Shown: positions 23,190-32,472 of the stretch, piece by piece
Layout of the letters: each line of letters begins with the position of its first letter
Numbering within the stretch: the first letter of the stretch is position 1
NCBI GenBank assembly: GCA_002787815.1
Contig: PCUY01000028.1
Span: forward strand, 1-34,182
Length of the DNA: 34,182 nucleotides
From: Bacteroidetes bacterium CG12_big_fil_rev_8_21_14_0_65_60_17
GTDB taxonomy: Bacteria > Bacteroidota > Rhodothermia > Rhodothermales > UBA10348
Direction: 5' to 3'
Made by a program: the position numbers and the translations under genes
The notes under the pieces: generated by a model
The model's database searches: none
Told to the model about the DNA's origin: nothing
Seen by the model: the letters and a program-made list of their open reading frames with translations, nothing else

Positions 23190-24506
23190 TCAACTACGGC
23201 CGCGAATGCGCCCTGACTTCATGAAACCATCGTAATGACGCATGAGCAGATGGCTTTCCACCTGTTTCAATGTATCGAGTGTTACACCTACGATAATCAG
23301 GAGGCTCGTTCCACCGAAGAACTGCGCAAAACCCTGGGTCACACCGAACATGATCGCAAATGCCGGCAGAATGGCCACGAAGCCAAGGAAAACTGAACCG
23401 GGAAGCGTGATCCTGGTCAGAATATTGTCAATGAACTCGCTCGTCTGCTTTCCTGGCCGGATTCCCGGAATGAATCCTCCCTGACGTTTCATGGTGTCTG
23501 CCATTTCCCTGGGGTTTACAGCAATGGCCGTATAGAAATACGTAAAGAACACGCAAATCACGAAAAAGACCGAGGAGTACCCCCAGCTGGAGATGTCAGT
23601 GAAAAACAATCCCAGCTGCTGCATGAATGGCGATCCAGGAAACAGGGTCGCGAACGTAGCCGGGACGAACATGATTGACTGAGCAAAGATGATGGGCATG
23701 ACGCCTGCGGCATTGACTTTGATCGGCAGGTACTGCGTAGAACCACCGTAAACCTTACGTCCAACCACACGCTTTGCATACTGCACAGGAATGCGCCGCA
23801 TCCCCTGTGTGACCAGTACCACCCCTGCCGTGACAAGACCGAACACGGCGATCTCCAGCAGGAAGATGAACATGTTGCCGGAGAGCTCAAGCTCGTTGAA
23901 GAGCGACTGCGGCAGGAATGCGATGATACCGATCATGATGATCAGCGAAATACCATTGCCAATCCCGTTTTCAGTGATACGTTCGCCGAGCCACATCACA
24001 AACATGGTACCCGACGTCAGAACGATGACCGTCGAGACCATGAAGAAGGTCGACCCTATGACAATGGCCGAACCCGTCGCTCCGTATTGGAGATTGATGG
24101 CGTATCCGATGCTCTGGAGTGCCGTCACGAGGATCGTGCCGTAACGGGTCAACTGGGTAATTTTCCGACGTCCCTCTTCCCCCTCTCGCTGGAGCTTCTG
24201 AAAGTAGGGCACCACAGCTCCCATGAGCTGAATGATGATCGATGCCGTGATATACGGCATGATTCCGAGCGCAAAGATACCAGCAGCACTGAAGGCACCT
24301 CCAACAAACATGTCCAACATCCCCAGCAGGTTGTTGGACGAGTCTGATTGCGCATTGATCGCTGCCAATTGGCTGGCATCGACGCCCGGCAAGGTGACGA
24401 ACGCACCAAGCCTGTAGATAAGCAGAAGGCCAATCGTATACAAGATTCGGCGCCGCAGCTCCTCAATTTTCCAGATGTTGCGAACGCTCTCTGCTAGACC
24501 TGCCAT
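23190..24506 (-). CDS. secY: Protein translocase subunit SecY
   Basis: SecY is the ten-helix channel of the Sec translocon in the inner membrane. The 438-residue product has the family N-terminus KIEELRRRILYTIGLLLIYRLGAFV, split across residues 13-37. The plug-helix region DMFVGGAFSAAGIFALGIMP and the ITASIIIQL helix follow. The late loop QGGFIPGIRPGKQTSEFI and the C-terminal MRHYDGFMKSGRIRGR complete the match. It lies between rplO and map, as in the usual spc operon. An AT-rich leader without a Shine-Dalgarno sequence precedes it. Confidence 0.97.
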   Translation of the reverse strand: MAGLAESVRNIWKIEELRRRILYTIGLLLIYRLGAFVTLPGVDASQLAAINAQSDSSNNLLGMLDMFVGGAFSAAGIFALGIMPYITASIIIQLMGAVVPYFQKLQREGEEGRRKITQLTRYGTILVTALQSIGYAINLQYGATGSAIVIGSTFFMVSTVIVLTSGTMFVMWLGERITENGIGNGISLIIMIGIIAFLPQSLFNELELSGNMFIFLLEIAVFGLVTAGVVLVTQGMRRIPVQYAKRVVGRKVYGGSTQYLPIKVNAAGVMPIIFAQSIMFVPATFATLFPGSPFMQQLGLFFTDISSWGYSSVFFVICVFFTYFYTAIAVNPREMADTMKRQGGFIPGIRPGKQTSEFIDNILTRITLPGSVFLGFVAILPAFAIMFGVTQGFAQFFGGTSLLIIVGVTLDTLKQVESHLLMRHYDGFMKSGRIRGRS

Positions 24507-24537
24507 AATAGTATTTTATTGTAGACGTGAGCGTCGA

Positions 24538-24996
24538 TTACAATTCCGTGACACTGCCACCGGCATCTTCGATTTTCTTCCGGGCAGATGCACTGAAGGC
24601 ATTGGCCGACACCTGCAGTGCCGACGTCAATTCCCCGCTTCCAAGAACCTTGACCAGATCTCCCTTGCCAATCTGACCGGCGCCGCGAAGCAACTCCGGA
24701 GTCACGGGTACAGCCGGATCGAGGCTTCCGTCGTCAACCATCTGTTGAAGACGAGCCACGTTCACGGCCTTGTACTCCACACGGAAACGGTTCTTGAATC
24801 CGAACTTGGGGAGGCGACGCTGAAGGGGCATTTGACCACCTTCGAACCAGACCGGAATGCTGGCCCCGGCCCTGCTTTTCTGCCCCTTGTTGCCTTTCGT
24901 GGAGGAGTGTCCACCGTACCCGGAACCAACGCCCCGGCCAATGCGCTTACGCGATTTCGTAGAACCCTTGGCGGGTTTGAGATTACTTAAATCCAT
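24538..24996 (-). CDS. rplO: Ribosomal protein L15
   Basis: L15 is a late-assembly 50S protein that threads into 23S rRNA. The 152 residues start with MDLSNLKPAKGSTKSRKRIG and the glycine-rich RGVGSGYGGHSSTKGNKGQK region, typical of its extended N-terminal arm. The globular C-terminal part contains LGSGELTSALQVSANAFSASA. It lies 44 nt after rpmD and 31 nt before secY. Confidence 0.96.
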   Translation of the reverse strand: MDLSNLKPAKGSTKSRKRIGRGVGSGYGGHSSTKGNKGQKSRAGASIPVWFEGGQMPLQRRLPKFGFKNRFRVEYKAVNVARLQQMVDDGSLDPAVPVTPELLRGAGQIGKGDLVKVLGSGELTSALQVSANAFSASARKKIEDAGGSVTEL

Positions 24997-25040
24997 GGTG
25001 CTGTAACGCTCCGGACCAGCCGGAACTCGCTTGGTTGATA

Positions 25041-25220
25041 TTATTCCGTTTCTAGACGTACGAGATGATTCACCTGTGCGACCATCCCGCGGAGTTGGGG
25101 CGTATCCTCATGTACGACAGTCTGATGCATACGCCGAAGGCCAAGAGCTATCATTGTCCGTTTCTGCGTACCGGGACGCCGGATTACGCTCTTGGTCTGT
25201 GTGATTTTAAGTTTTGCCAT
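25041..25220 (-). CDS. rpmD: Ribosomal protein L30
   Basis: This 59-residue protein starts at the ATG 25220 with MAKLKITQTKSVIRRPGTQK and has the L30 core TMIALGLRRMHQTVVHEDTP, matching the small bacterial L30 of the 50S subunit. The frame is open much further upstream (to 25460), but that part overlaps rpsE and is not related to L30. It starts 4 nt after the rpsE stop, which supports the chosen start. Confidence 0.95.
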   Translation of the reverse strand: MAKLKITQTKSVIRRPGTQKRTMIALGLRRMHQTVVHEDTPQLRGMVAQVNHLVRLETE

Positions 25221-25224
25221 GATC

Positions 25225-25764
25225 TTATCCTTCGAAAACACGTGAGAGTGGAAGTCCACGTCGCCTGGCCACTTCCAATGGATCCTCAAGATTTGCGAGA
25301 GCATCCATGGTGGCACCGACCTGGTTGTGGGGATTACTGGACCCGAGCGACTTGGACAGGATATCCGTATATCCAGCGCACTCCAGCACAGCGCGTACAC
25401 CACCACCTGCAATGACTCCCGTACCATGAGACGCCGGCTTGAGGAGGACGCGCCCTGCATCCTGGTTTCCTATTACCGGGTGCGGAACCGTACCCTTGGC
25501 CATCGGAACACGGACCAGCCTTTTCTTCGCGTCCTCGGTTCCTTTTGCAATGGCGCTGGCCACCTCATTGGCTTTTCCAAGACCCGTTCCCACTTGCCCC
25601 TGACCGTCACCTACAACAACGACGGCGTTGAACGAGAAGCGGCGGCCACCCTTTACAACCTTTGAAACACGCTTGACAGATACCAGGCGTTCGACCCAGT
25701 CTATCTGCGAATCTACCGAACGGTCACGGTCGCTGTCCTGACGACGATTTCTACCCTTTGCCAT
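25225..25764 (-). CDS. rpsE: Ribosomal protein S5
   Basis: S5 lines the mRNA entry site of the 30S subunit and affects decoding accuracy. The 179-residue protein shows the double-stranded RNA-binding domain with [19 protein letters not shown] and [19 protein letters not shown], followed by the C-terminal domain with [20 protein letters not shown] and [18 protein letters not shown]. It lies between rplR and rpmD, 21 and 4 nt away. Confidence 0.97.
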   Translation of the reverse strand: MAKGRNRRQDSDRDRSVDSQIDWVERLVSVKRVSKVVKGGRRFSFNAVVVVGDGQGQVGTGLGKANEVASAIAKGTEDAKKRLVRVPMAKGTVPHPVIGNQDAGRVLLKPASHGTGVIAGGGVRAVLECAGYTDILSKSLGSSNPHNQVGATMDALANLEDPLEVARRRGLPLSRVFEG

Positions 25765-25785
25765 GATAATGCAGTTTGAAAATGT

Positions 25786-26133
25786 TTAAACCTTTAGACC
25801 GCCTTCGCGCACACCATCGGCCAGCGCTTTAACGCGACCGTGGTAACGGTATCCGTTTCGATCGAAGACAGCAGCTTCAATGCCTGCCTCTCTGGCATGC
25901 TCCGCCAGTTTCGTTCCGACCGCCTTGCTCTTCTCAACGGGCTTGCCGGAAACTCCTTCGGCATTCGAAGATGCAGCAGCAAGTGTTAATCCACGCTCGT
26001 CATCTATCAGTTGAGCGTAGATGTGACTGTTCGAGCGGAAGATGGTCAGACGGGGACGCACTGCCGTTCCGAATACCTTCTTTCGAATTCCGCGTTTGAC
26101 GCGTGTTCTTCTTTTCAGTTTGCTGTAGGCCAT
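25786..26133 (-). CDS. rplR: Ribosomal protein L18
   Basis: L18 binds 5S rRNA with L5 and L25 and places it on the 50S subunit. The 115-residue sequence has [19 protein letters not shown] and [18 protein letters not shown], then [20 protein letters not shown] near the end, which is the typical L18 C-terminal signature. It lies 60 nt after rplF and 21 nt before rpsE. Confidence 0.96.
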   Translation of the reverse strand: MAYSKLKRRTRVKRGIRKKVFGTAVRPRLTIFRSNSHIYAQLIDDERGLTLAAASSNAEGVSGKPVEKSKAVGTKLAEHAREAGIEAAVFDRNGYRYHGRVKALADGVREGGLKV

Positions 26134-26193
26134 CGCTTTTATCCTTGTACCGAAAGATTTCCGACCCTTCGGCTTATGTGTATGATCATGTAC

Positions 26194-26748
26194 CTATCGG
26201 GCAGCCGTCTTGCCAGCCTTGCGCCGTACATACTCGTCCGAATACCGGACCCCTTTTCCCTTGTAGGGCTCTGGCGGGCGTAATGCGCGGATCTTGGCAG
26301 CTACCTGTCCCACCATCTGTTTGTCGGCACCTTCGACAATGATGAAGGTGCTTTTGCCCCGCTTCGTATCTACGTCAATGTTGACACCTTCAGGTGGCAG
26401 GAAGTAGATGGGGTGTGAAAATCCCAGTGCAAGCTCCAGGACCCCGTTCGTCATGACCGCCCTGAATCCCACCCCGATAACCTCAAGTTCCTTCTTGAAA
26501 CCGTCAGTGACACCCAACACCATGTTATTCAGCAAGGAACGGTACAAGCCGTGCATGGCTTTGTGGCGCTTCTGCTCCGTTGGTCGTTCCACCGTGATGA
26601 CGCCGTCTTCGAGCTTGATGGAGAGATCGGGATCGACCTGAACCGACAACTCACCCTTGGGCCCCTTCACGGTCACAAAGTTATTGGATCCCACATCGAC
26701 CTTGACCTGGTCTCCTACGGGGATCACTGCATTTCCCACTCGTGACAT
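26194..26748 (-). CDS. rplF: Ribosomal protein L6
   Basis: L6 is a two-domain 50S protein near the sarcin-ricin loop and the factor-binding site. The 184 residues include MSRVGNAVIPVGDQVKVDV at the start, VTVKGPKGELSV, the mid-linker VIGVGFRAVMTNGVLELALG and the C-terminal signature RALRPPEPYKGKGVRYSDE. The protein has normal length. It lies between rpsH and rplR. Confidence 0.97.
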   Translation of the reverse strand: MSRVGNAVIPVGDQVKVDVGSNNFVTVKGPKGELSVQVDPDLSIKLEDGVITVERPTEQKRHKAMHGLYRSLLNNMVLGVTDGFKKELEVIGVGFRAVMTNGVLELALGFSHPIYFLPPEGVNIDVDTKRGKSTFIIVEGADKQMVGQVAAKIRALRPPEPYKGKGVRYSDEYVRRKAGKTAAR

Positions 26749-26775
26749 GATTACACTCGCTTCGTTTAATTGGTC

Positions 26776-27174
26776 TCAGTAGATGTACGCCAACACTTCA
26801 CCACCAATGTGGTGCAAGCGTGCTTCCTTGTCTGTCATCACACCACGCGAAGTGGAAATGACGGCCACACCGAGCCCGTTGCGAACCCGCGGCAACGCGT
26901 CAGCTCCAACGTACTGGCGAAGTCCCGGCGTCGACACGCGCTTCAGGCTGCGGATAACCGGTTCGCCACCTTTACTGTATTTCAGATATACACGGATAAG
27001 ACCCTGCTTACCGTCATCAATGTTGATGAAACGCCGGACGTACCCCTTGTCAAGAAGAATCTGGACAATGGCACGCTTGAGCTTGGAAGCAGGAATATCT
27101 ACGTGTCTATGCGCTGCCTGCTGTCCATTGCGGATGCGGGTCAACAGGTCAGCTACGGGATCTACTACACTCAT
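26776..27174 (-). CDS. rpsH: Ribosomal protein S8
   Basis: S8 is a primary 16S rRNA-binding protein of the 30S body; in E. coli it also represses the spc operon. The ATG at 27174 starts a 132-residue protein [20 protein letters not shown] with the closing [20 protein letters not shown]. An alternative start at 27225 would add 17 residues foreign to the family. It lies 67 nt after rpsN and 27 nt before rplF. Confidence 0.96.
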   Translation of the reverse strand: MSVVDPVADLLTRIRNGQQAAHRHVDIPASKLKRAIVQILLDKGYVRRFINIDDGKQGLIRVYLKYSKGGEPVIRSLKRVSTPGLRQYVGADALPRVRNGLGVAVISTSRGVMTDKEARLHHIGGEVLAYIY

Positions 27175-27241
27175 TCGTTTTCGTATCGTGTTGCGACCGG
27201 TTCGCACGTCTGTGCGCCTGGTCACGTGAACGGATTGGATT

Positions 27242-27511
27242 TTACCAGCTTGCCTTGCGCACTCCGGGAATCAGCCCGGCACGGGCCATATCACGGAATG
27301 CGATGCGGCTCAGACCAAACCGGCGAAGGTAACCTCTCGATCGTCCCGACAGGCGGCAACGGTTGCGCATACGAACGGGACTCGCATCGCGTGGCAGCTT
27401 CTGAAGCCCTTCCCAGTCTCCTGCCGCTTTCAGTGCGGCTCGACGGTCTGCGTACTTGGCTACCGTGCGCGCTCTTTTTTTCTCTCTGGCAATCCAGCTT
27501 TTCTTGGCCAT
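27242..27511 (-). CDS. rpsN: Ribosomal protein S14, zinc-free long form
   Basis: S14 completes the head of the 30S subunit. The 89-residue product begins [20 protein letters not shown] and contains [20 protein letters not shown] and [20 protein letters not shown], matching the E. coli-like long (C-minus) type. Only one cysteine remains in the region where the short zinc-ribbon type has two CxxC pairs. It lies between rplE (16 nt) and rpsH (67 nt). Confidence 0.96.
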   Translation of the reverse strand: MAKKSWIAREKKRARTVAKYADRRAALKAAGDWEGLQKLPRDASPVRMRNRCRLSGRSRGYLRRFGLSRIAFRDMARAGLIPGVRKASW

Positions 27512-27527
27512 AGTGTTTTTTCTGTTC

Positions 27528-28094
27528 TTAAGCCGCTTCTCCGCGGCGCATGAATGGCATTCCGAAGGCCTTCAGCAGTGCAAACGCCTCTTCATCCGTG
27601 TTGGCCGTCGTGACAAACGTCACGTCGAGTCCGGAAATCCGATCCGTCTTGTCGACATTGATTTCCGGAAAAATGATCTGCTCCCTTACACCAAGCGTAT
27701 AATTGCCACGGCCATCAAAGCTCTTGTCCGGTATACCCCGGAAGTCACGAACGCGCGGAAGTGCCAACGTGACGAGACGATCCAGGAACTCATACATCCT
27801 GTCGCCACGCAACGTCACCGACACACCAATCGGCATGCCCTCACGGAGCTTGAAGTTTGAGACTGCCTTGCGAGCCTTGCGGATCACCGGCTGTTGCCCG
27901 GTTATCGTCCGAAGCTCCTCAACAGCGTCGTCGAGGACCTTTTTCGTCTGTGAAGCTTCACCAACACCCTTGTTGATACTGATCTTGACCAGCTTCGGTA
28001 TCTCCATGACATTGTCATAGCCGAACTCTTCTTTCAGCGCGGCAGCAATCTCCTGCTGATACTTCTGCTTGAATCTGGGTACGTATCCGTCCAT
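27528..28094 (-). CDS. rplE: Ribosomal protein L5
   Basis: L5 binds 5S rRNA in the central protuberance of the 50S subunit and contacts P-site tRNA. The 188 residues include [60 protein letters not shown] and the C-terminal [20 protein letters not shown]. Each is characteristic of L5. It lies 12 nt after rplX and 16 nt before rpsN. Confidence 0.97.
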   Translation of the reverse strand: MDGYVPRFKQKYQQEIAAALKEEFGYDNVMEIPKLVKISINKGVGEASQTKKVLDDAVEELRTITGQQPVIRKARKAVSNFKLREGMPIGVSVTLRGDRMYEFLDRLVTLALPRVRDFRGIPDKSFDGRGNYTLGVREQIIFPEINVDKTDRISGLDVTFVTTANTDEEAFALLKAFGMPFMRRGEAA

Positions 28095-28106
28095 TGGAAT
28101 ATAGAT

Positions 28107-28463
28107 TTAGTTGTCCAGCTCCTGGCCGGTCGTTTTCGCATAGCGGATCCACCGGCCGCGACCGGTCTCTGCATCTTCAATCCTCTTCCGACCAACACGC
28201 GTGGGTTCACCGCTTGAATCGAGAGGCATACAGTTCGATGCGTGGATGGGCATCTCCTTTTCAATCCGCCCACCCTGTGGATACATCTGATTCGGACGCG
28301 TATGGCGAATCCGCACATTAACGCCCTCAATGATGACGCGCTCCTTGGCCGGGAACACACGAAGGACCTTGCCCTCCTTGCCCCGGTCGTTTCCGGATAA
28401 TACGCGCACCATGTCTCCTTTACGGATGTGGAGCTTTTTCTGCTTGTTGTTGGTCCGTGGCAT
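28107..28463 (-). CDS. rplX: Ribosomal protein L24
   Basis: L24 is an early-assembly initiator for the 50S subunit and lies near the exit of the peptide tunnel. The 118-residue sequence begins with a KOW motif: KLHIRKGDMVRVLSGNDRGK followed by EGKVLRVFPAKERVIIEGVN. It continues with IEKEMPIHASNCMPLDSSGE. It is about 14 residues longer than E. coli L24. It lies 12 nt from both rplN and rplE. Confidence 0.96.
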   Translation of the reverse strand: MPRTNNKQKKLHIRKGDMVRVLSGNDRGKEGKVLRVFPAKERVIIEGVNVRIRHTRPNQMYPQGGRIEKEMPIHASNCMPLDSSGEPTRVGRKRIEDAETGRGRWIRYAKTTGQELDN

Positions 28464-28475
28464 GACGTTGACTGG

Positions 28476-28844
28476 TTACAGGACTTCAGGAGCCAATGAG
28501 ACGATTCGCATGTACTGGCGCTCGCGCAACTCACGCGCTACAGGGCCAAAAATGCGGGTGCCCCTGGGCTCGCCCTGGGGGTTGAGAAGGACTGCGGCGT
28601 TTTCATCGAATCGGATATACGTTCCGTCTGGACGACGAAATTCCTTCTTCGTGCGGACTATTACCGCCTTGGACACATCGCCTTTCTTGACGTTTCCGCC
28701 CGGAATAGCGGATTTGACCGAGACGACAATCTGATCACCGACGCGTGCGTAACGACGTCCACTTCCGCCAAGAACGCGTATACAGAGCACTTCTTTTGCC
28801 CCGCTGTTGTCCGCGACTTTAAGTCTGGATTCTTGCTGAATCAT
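28476..28844 (-). CDS. rplN: Ribosomal protein L14
   Basis: L14 forms part of the subunit interface and binds ribosome-silencing factor RsfS in other bacteria. The 122 residues have the standard beginning [20 protein letters not shown] and the later signatures [20 protein letters not shown], then [20 protein letters not shown] and [20 protein letters not shown]. Length is exactly typical. It lies 29 nt after rpsQ. Confidence 0.97.
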   Translation of the reverse strand: MIQQESRLKVADNSGAKEVLCIRVLGGSGRRYARVGDQIVVSVKSAIPGGNVKKGDVSKAVIVRTKKEFRRPDGTYIRFDENAAVLLNPQGEPRGTRIFGPVARELRERQYMRIVSLAPEVL

Positions 28845-28873
28845 TGCGCTTTACTGGGATTGGGTGGATGGTC

Positions 28874-29140
28874 CTACTTGGCACGCTCGATAATCTCGAC
28901 CAGGCGCCAGCGCTTCCGCTTGCTCAGTGGCCGAACCTCCATGACGCGTACTGTATCTCCCTCACCGGCGTCATTGGACTCATCGTGAGCCATGATCCGT
29001 GAGGTTTTCTTGACGAACTTGCCGTAGATGGGGTGCTTCATTCGCCGCTCAATGGCAACGGTGATGGTTTTATCCATCTTGTCACTCACGACGAGTCCAA
29101 CCCTTTCCTTCCGGGCGTTTCTTGTAATATCTGTTTCCAT
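28874..29140 (-). CDS. rpsQ: Ribosomal protein S17
   Basis: S17 is an early-binding protein of the 30S body. The ATG at 29140 starts an 88-residue protein, [20 protein letters not shown], with the OB-fold signature [20 protein letters not shown] and the ending [18 protein letters not shown] frame extending upstream to 29182 would add 14 residues not found in S17, so the shorter start is preferred. It lies between rpmC (59 nt) and rplN (29 nt). Confidence 0.95.
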   Translation of the reverse strand: METDITRNARKERVGLVVSDKMDKTITVAIERRMKHPIYGKFVKKTSRIMAHDESNDAGEGDTVRVMEVRPLSKRKRWRLVEIIERAK

Positions 29141-29199
29141 ATTGCTTGTGGCTTGGTGAGCCGTAAACCGTTTCCCCACCAACTACCTTTATGATTTTA

Positions 29200-29394
29200 T
29201 CAGGACAGATCCTGCCGCTCACGACGGATGGTCCTGAGCTGAGCCAGGAACCGTCGTTTATGACGCAGGACGAGGGGGTTGGGAAGATCGGCAATCGCAT
29301 GCTGAAACTGGAGCTGACTGATCTGTTCCTGTTCCTCCTTGATGCGTGTGTCGAGTTCTTCCGACGTCATTTCTCGAATTTCTTTTGCCTTCAT
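29200..29394 (-). CDS. rpmC: Ribosomal protein L29
   Basis: L29 is a small helical 50S protein at the tunnel exit, part of the docking site for trigger factor and SRP. The ATG at 29394 begins a 64-residue product, MKAKEIREMTSEELDTRIKE, with the conserved LRHKRRFLAQLRTIRRERQ end. The open frame continues upstream to 29544 but overlaps rplP and has no L29 similarity. It starts 7 nt after the rplP stop. Confidence 0.95.
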   Translation of the reverse strand: MKAKEIREMTSEELDTRIKEEQEQISQLQFQHAIADLPNPLVLRHKRRFLAQLRTIRRERQDLS

Positions 29395-29401
29395 GAGAGC
29401 C

Positions 29402-29824
29402 TCAAGCTTTATAATCAGGTCGCGTGACCTGCTTCGTCTTGATGGGAAGTTTCTGCTGGGCACGACGCATGGCCTCTGAAGCCAGGTCGGGAGCAATACC
29501 TCCTCCGACCTCGAAAAGAATACGTCCTGGCCGCACAACCGCAACCCAGAACTCGGGAGATCCTTTTCCTTTACCCATGCGGGTCTCAGCGGGCTTTTTG
29601 GTCATGGGTTTGTCCGGAAAAATCCGAATCCACACCTTGCCCTGCCGTTTCATGTGACGCGTCATCGATATACGGGCGGCCTCAATCTGGCGGCTCGTGA
29701 TTCTGCCGATTTCAAGGGCTTTGATTCCAAAGTCTCCGAAATCTATACGGGTACCGCGTTGGGCATTCCCCTTGATGCGCCCTTTCTGCACGCGACGGCG
29801 CTTTACGCGCTTTGGCATTAGCAT
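29402..29824 (-). CDS. rplP: Ribosomal protein L16
   Basis: L16 lies near the peptidyl transferase centre and the A site of the 50S subunit. The 140 residues include [20 protein letters not shown] and the later signatures [40 protein letters not shown] and ILFEVGGG. The arginine that YcfD hydroxylates in E. coli lies in this last region. The ATG at 29824 is used because L16 normally starts with ML-x-PKR; another ATG is at 29818. It lies 34 nt after rpsC. Confidence 0.96.
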   Translation of the reverse strand: MLMPKRVKRRRVQKGRIKGNAQRGTRIDFGDFGIKALEIGRITSRQIEAARISMTRHMKRQGKVWIRIFPDKPMTKKPAETRMGKGKGSPEFWVAVVRPGRILFEVGGGIAPDLASEAMRRAQQKLPIKTKQVTRPDYKA

Positions 29825-29858
29825 GACTGATCCTCGCTACTGAGTTGAGTCTTGAATT

Positions 29859-30611
29859 TCAATTGTTGCCGCGCGAAGTACGTCCTTCATCGCGACGGCG
29901 ACGACCACGGCCACCCCGGCGTCGATCGGGCTCCATCTGCTGGAGTTGCTGGCGCTGCGCCTGGACGTTCGGACTGAGATCGGGACGACCCAGGATTTCA
30001 CCCCGGTATATCCAGACCTTCACCCCGTTTGTACCATAAATGGTATAGGCCGTTGCCTCGGCGTAGTCTATGTCTGCCCGAATGGTATGCAACGGTACAC
30101 GGCCTTCCAGGTACTGTTCGGTCCGACCCATTTCAGCACCTCCAAGCCGCCCGCTGACCCGGATACGGATACCTTCCGCACCCATACGCATGGCTGCCGT
30201 AATGGACTGCTTCATGGCGCGTCTGAACGACACGCGACCTTCGAGCTGCTGGGCAATATTCTGTGCAACCAGACTGGCATCCAGTTCGGGCCGTTTGATC
30301 TCGTTGATATTGATCTGAATATCCTTGCTCGTGAGCTTTTTGATCTCTTCCCGAAGCTTTTCGACCTCTGCTCCGCCACGACCAATCACAACTCCCGGCC
30401 GGCTTGTATGCAGCGTCAGAATAACCCGCTTGGGCGTACGCTCAATCACCACGCGGCTCAGACCGGCACGCTTGAGACGGGCAGCCAAATATTGCCGAAT
30501 CTCTTCATCTTCAACCAGTTTGTCGGCAAAATCACCGCCGGCATACCAGTTTGAATCCCAGCCACGAATGATTCCGAGACGGAAACCGATTGGATTTGTC
30601 TTTTGACCCAT
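29859..30611 (-). CDS. rpsC: Ribosomal protein S3
   Basis: S3 forms part of the mRNA entry tunnel of the 30S subunit and has helicase-related function. The 250-residue protein starts [20 protein letters not shown], has the KH domain [19 protein letters not shown], and the C-domain signatures [20 protein letters not shown] and [12 protein letters not shown]. The last 30 or so residues form an arginine/glycine-rich tail ([15 protein letters not shown]) beyond the folded domain, longer than in E. coli. It lies 12 nt after rplV. Confidence 0.97.
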   Translation of the reverse strand: MGQKTNPIGFRLGIIRGWDSNWYAGGDFADKLVEDEEIRQYLAARLKRAGLSRVVIERTPKRVILTLHTSRPGVVIGRGGAEVEKLREEIKKLTSKDIQININEIKRPELDASLVAQNIAQQLEGRVSFRRAMKQSITAAMRMGAEGIRIRVSGRLGGAEMGRTEQYLEGRVPLHTIRADIDYAEATAYTIYGTNGVKVWIYRGEILGRPDLSPNVQAQRQQLQQMEPDRRRGGRGRRRRDEGRTSRGNN

Positions 30612-30623
30612 AATATTTCTTGT

Positions 30624-30995
30624 TTAGGCTTCCTCTACGGGAATTTCTACAGCTGTCGGGTTTGCCACCACGACAGTCAGATGACAGGTTCTCTTGAGAA
30701 TGGGGTGCGCCCTGCCCCGCGAAACGGGACGGAATCTCTTGAACGCCGGTCCCTGATCGACCCGGATCTCCTTGATGAGCAGTTCCTGCTCATCAATCCG
30801 CTCATCCTGGTTCTGGTCCAACATGTTGTGAACCGCTGACAGGATGGTCAATTTGACGATTCTTGTGACCTTCTGCGGCAGGAAGTTGAGCGCATCGAGT
30901 GCTTCCGGGACGGTTTTGCCCCGTACCACGTTGACAACCGGGCGCATTTTCTTGGCCGAGCTTCGAATATGTTTGCGTACTGCTCTGGATTCCAT
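30624..30995 (-). CDS. rplV: Ribosomal protein L22
   Basis: L22 has a long beta-hairpin that lines the narrow part of the peptide exit tunnel. The 123-residue sequence from the ATG at 30995 begins MESRAVRKHIRSSAKKMRPV and includes LLIKEIRVDQGPAFKRFRPV and SRGRAHPILKRTCHLTVVV, the hairpin segment typical of L22. A GTG at 31004 would add three residues. It lies 29 nt after rpsS and 12 nt before rpsC. Confidence 0.96.
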   Translation of the reverse strand: MESRAVRKHIRSSAKKMRPVVNVVRGKTVPEALDALNFLPQKVTRIVKLTILSAVHNMLDQNQDERIDEQELLIKEIRVDQGPAFKRFRPVSRGRAHPILKRTCHLTVVVANPTAVEIPVEEA

Positions 30996-31024
30996 TGTCT
31001 TCACTTATTAGGCGGCAGCCATCG

Positions 31025-31309
31025 TTACTTCTTGCCCTTGCGATCCTTGGCCGTTCCGGCGTGACCACGATAGGCCCGGGTTGGAGAGAACTCACCCAGC
31101 TTGTGACCTACCATATTTTCCGTCACGTAAACAGGAACGAACTGCTTGCCGTTGTGCACGGCAAACGTATGACCTACGAATTCAGGCGTAATCATGGAGG
31201 CGCGTGACCACGTCTTCACAACTTTCTTCTTGCCTGATGTATTCAACTCGTCCACCTTCTTCTGGAGCTTGAAATGGACGAAAGGACCTTTCTTCAGAGA
31301 GCGAGCCAT
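31025..31309 (-). CDS. rpsS: Ribosomal protein S19
   Basis: S19 is in the head of the 30S subunit, pairs with S13 and contacts the 50S bridge. The 94-residue protein has [20 protein letters not shown], then [40 protein letters not shown] and [13 protein letters not shown], all conserved in the family. It starts 2 nt after rplB. Confidence 0.97.
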   Translation of the reverse strand: MARSLKKGPFVHFKLQKKVDELNTSGKKKVVKTWSRASMITPEFVGHTFAVHNGKQFVPVYVTENMVGHKLGEFSPTRAYRGHAGTAKDRKGKK

Positions 31310-31311
31310 AC

Positions 31312-32139
31312 TTACTTGCGTTTACGACTACGTACGATGTACTTGTCTGACTGATGTTTTCCCTTACGCGTCTTGTACCCCTTGGCCGGCACGCCGGTAG
31401 GAGACTTGGGGTGACCGCCCGAGGCCTTGCCTTCGCCACCACCCATCGGGTGGTCAATCGGGTTCATGGCCACGCCACGGGTTTTGGGGCGAATCCCGAG
31501 CCAGCGGCTTCGTCCCGCTTTGCCCAGGTCAATGTTCATGTGATCCGGATTACTGGTCGTTCCTATCGTGGCCATACACGTGGCCTGCACCATGCGCGTC
31601 TCACCTGAGGGAAGCTTCAGGTTGGCATACTTGCCCTCCCGTGCCGTCAGCTGAGCATATGTACCGGCAGAACGAGCCATCTGCGCCCCTTTTCCAGGCC
31701 GCATTTCGATGGCATGCACAAAAGATCCTACCGGTATTTTACCAAGCGGCAGACAGTTGCCGGGCTCGGGTGGCGCATCGGGGCCGTTCTGCAGCGTCAT
31801 ACCTACAGAAACCTCGTTGGGCGCAATGATATACCGCTTGTCACCATCGGCGTAGACCAGAAGCGCAATACGGGCCGTGCGGTTCGGATCGTATTCTATT
31901 GATGCAACGCGTGCGGGAACACCGAACTTGTTGCGCTTGAAGTCAATGATCCGGTATCTGCGTTTATGCCCACCGCCCTGGTGGCGCACCGTAATACGAC
32001 CGTTGTTGTTTCGTCCACCCTTCTTTTTGATGGGCGACAACAGGCTTCTCTCCGGCGTTCCCTTCGTAATCGTCTCGAAGCCGGAGACGGAACGTTGCCG
32101 CTGGGCAGGTGTGTTGGGCTTGAGTTTTTTGATAGCCAT
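31312..32139 (-). CDS. rplB: Ribosomal protein L2
   Basis: L2 is a primary 23S rRNA-binding protein needed for subunit association and peptidyl transfer. The 275 residues show the N-terminal [20 protein letters not shown], the central [20 protein letters not shown] and the C-terminal signature [20 protein letters not shown] with the conserved histidine in DHPMGGG. Length is typical. This start has one of the few clear Shine-Dalgarno sequences of the block (AAAGGAC). It lies 29 nt after rplW. Confidence 0.97.
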   Translation of the reverse strand: MAIKKLKPNTPAQRQRSVSGFETITKGTPERSLLSPIKKKGGRNNNGRITVRHQGGGHKRRYRIIDFKRNKFGVPARVASIEYDPNRTARIALLVYADGDKRYIIAPNEVSVGMTLQNGPDAPPEPGNCLPLGKIPVGSFVHAIEMRPGKGAQMARSAGTYAQLTAREGKYANLKLPSGETRMVQATCMATIGTTSNPDHMNIDLGKAGRSRWLGIRPKTRGVAMNPIDHPMGGGEGKASGGHPKSPTGVPAKGYKTRKGKHQSDKYIVRSRKRK

Positions 32140-32168
32140 TGTATTGTCCTTTCTGGGCGTTCAGGCCC

Positions 32169-32468
32169 CTACACTTCCTCGAAAAAGTCGATTTGTTCGC
32201 TGTCCGCGTGCAGGGTAACCAGAGCCTTTTTGTAGCTGGCTTTGCGACCTTCAACACGTCCCCTGCGAGTCATTTGCGTACGTCGTTTGCCACGTACAAT
32301 CATGGTTCGCACTTCCTTGATCCGCACGCCGGGATAGCGCTCCTCAACGGCCTTGCGAACCTCAAGCTTGTTTGCGCCGTCTGCAACCTGGAAAGCGTAA
32401 TGGTGCCCTTCCATAAGCTGGGTCAACTTTTCAGTCACAAGGGGTTTGATAAGAATGTTCTGGCTCAT
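32169..32468 (-). CDS. rplW: Ribosomal protein L23
   Basis: L23 sits at the tunnel exit of the 50S subunit and anchors trigger factor and SRP. The ATG at 32468 starts a 99-residue protein MSQNILIKPLVTEKLTQLME with YAFQVADGANKLEVRKAVEE and the later VRGKRRTQMTRRGRVEGRKA loop. The open frame upstream to 32567 overlaps rplD and is unrelated. It starts 4 nt after rplD. Confidence 0.95.
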   Translation of the reverse strand: MSQNILIKPLVTEKLTQLMEGHHYAFQVADGANKLEVRKAVEERYPGVRIKEVRTMIVRGKRRTQMTRRGRVEGRKASYKKALVTLHADSEQIDFFEEV

Positions 32469-32472
32469 GGTA

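Noticed and set aside
26770-27513. Open frame of 247 codons on the plus strand
   Set aside because: It spans rpsH and rpsN in antisense; both are certain genes.
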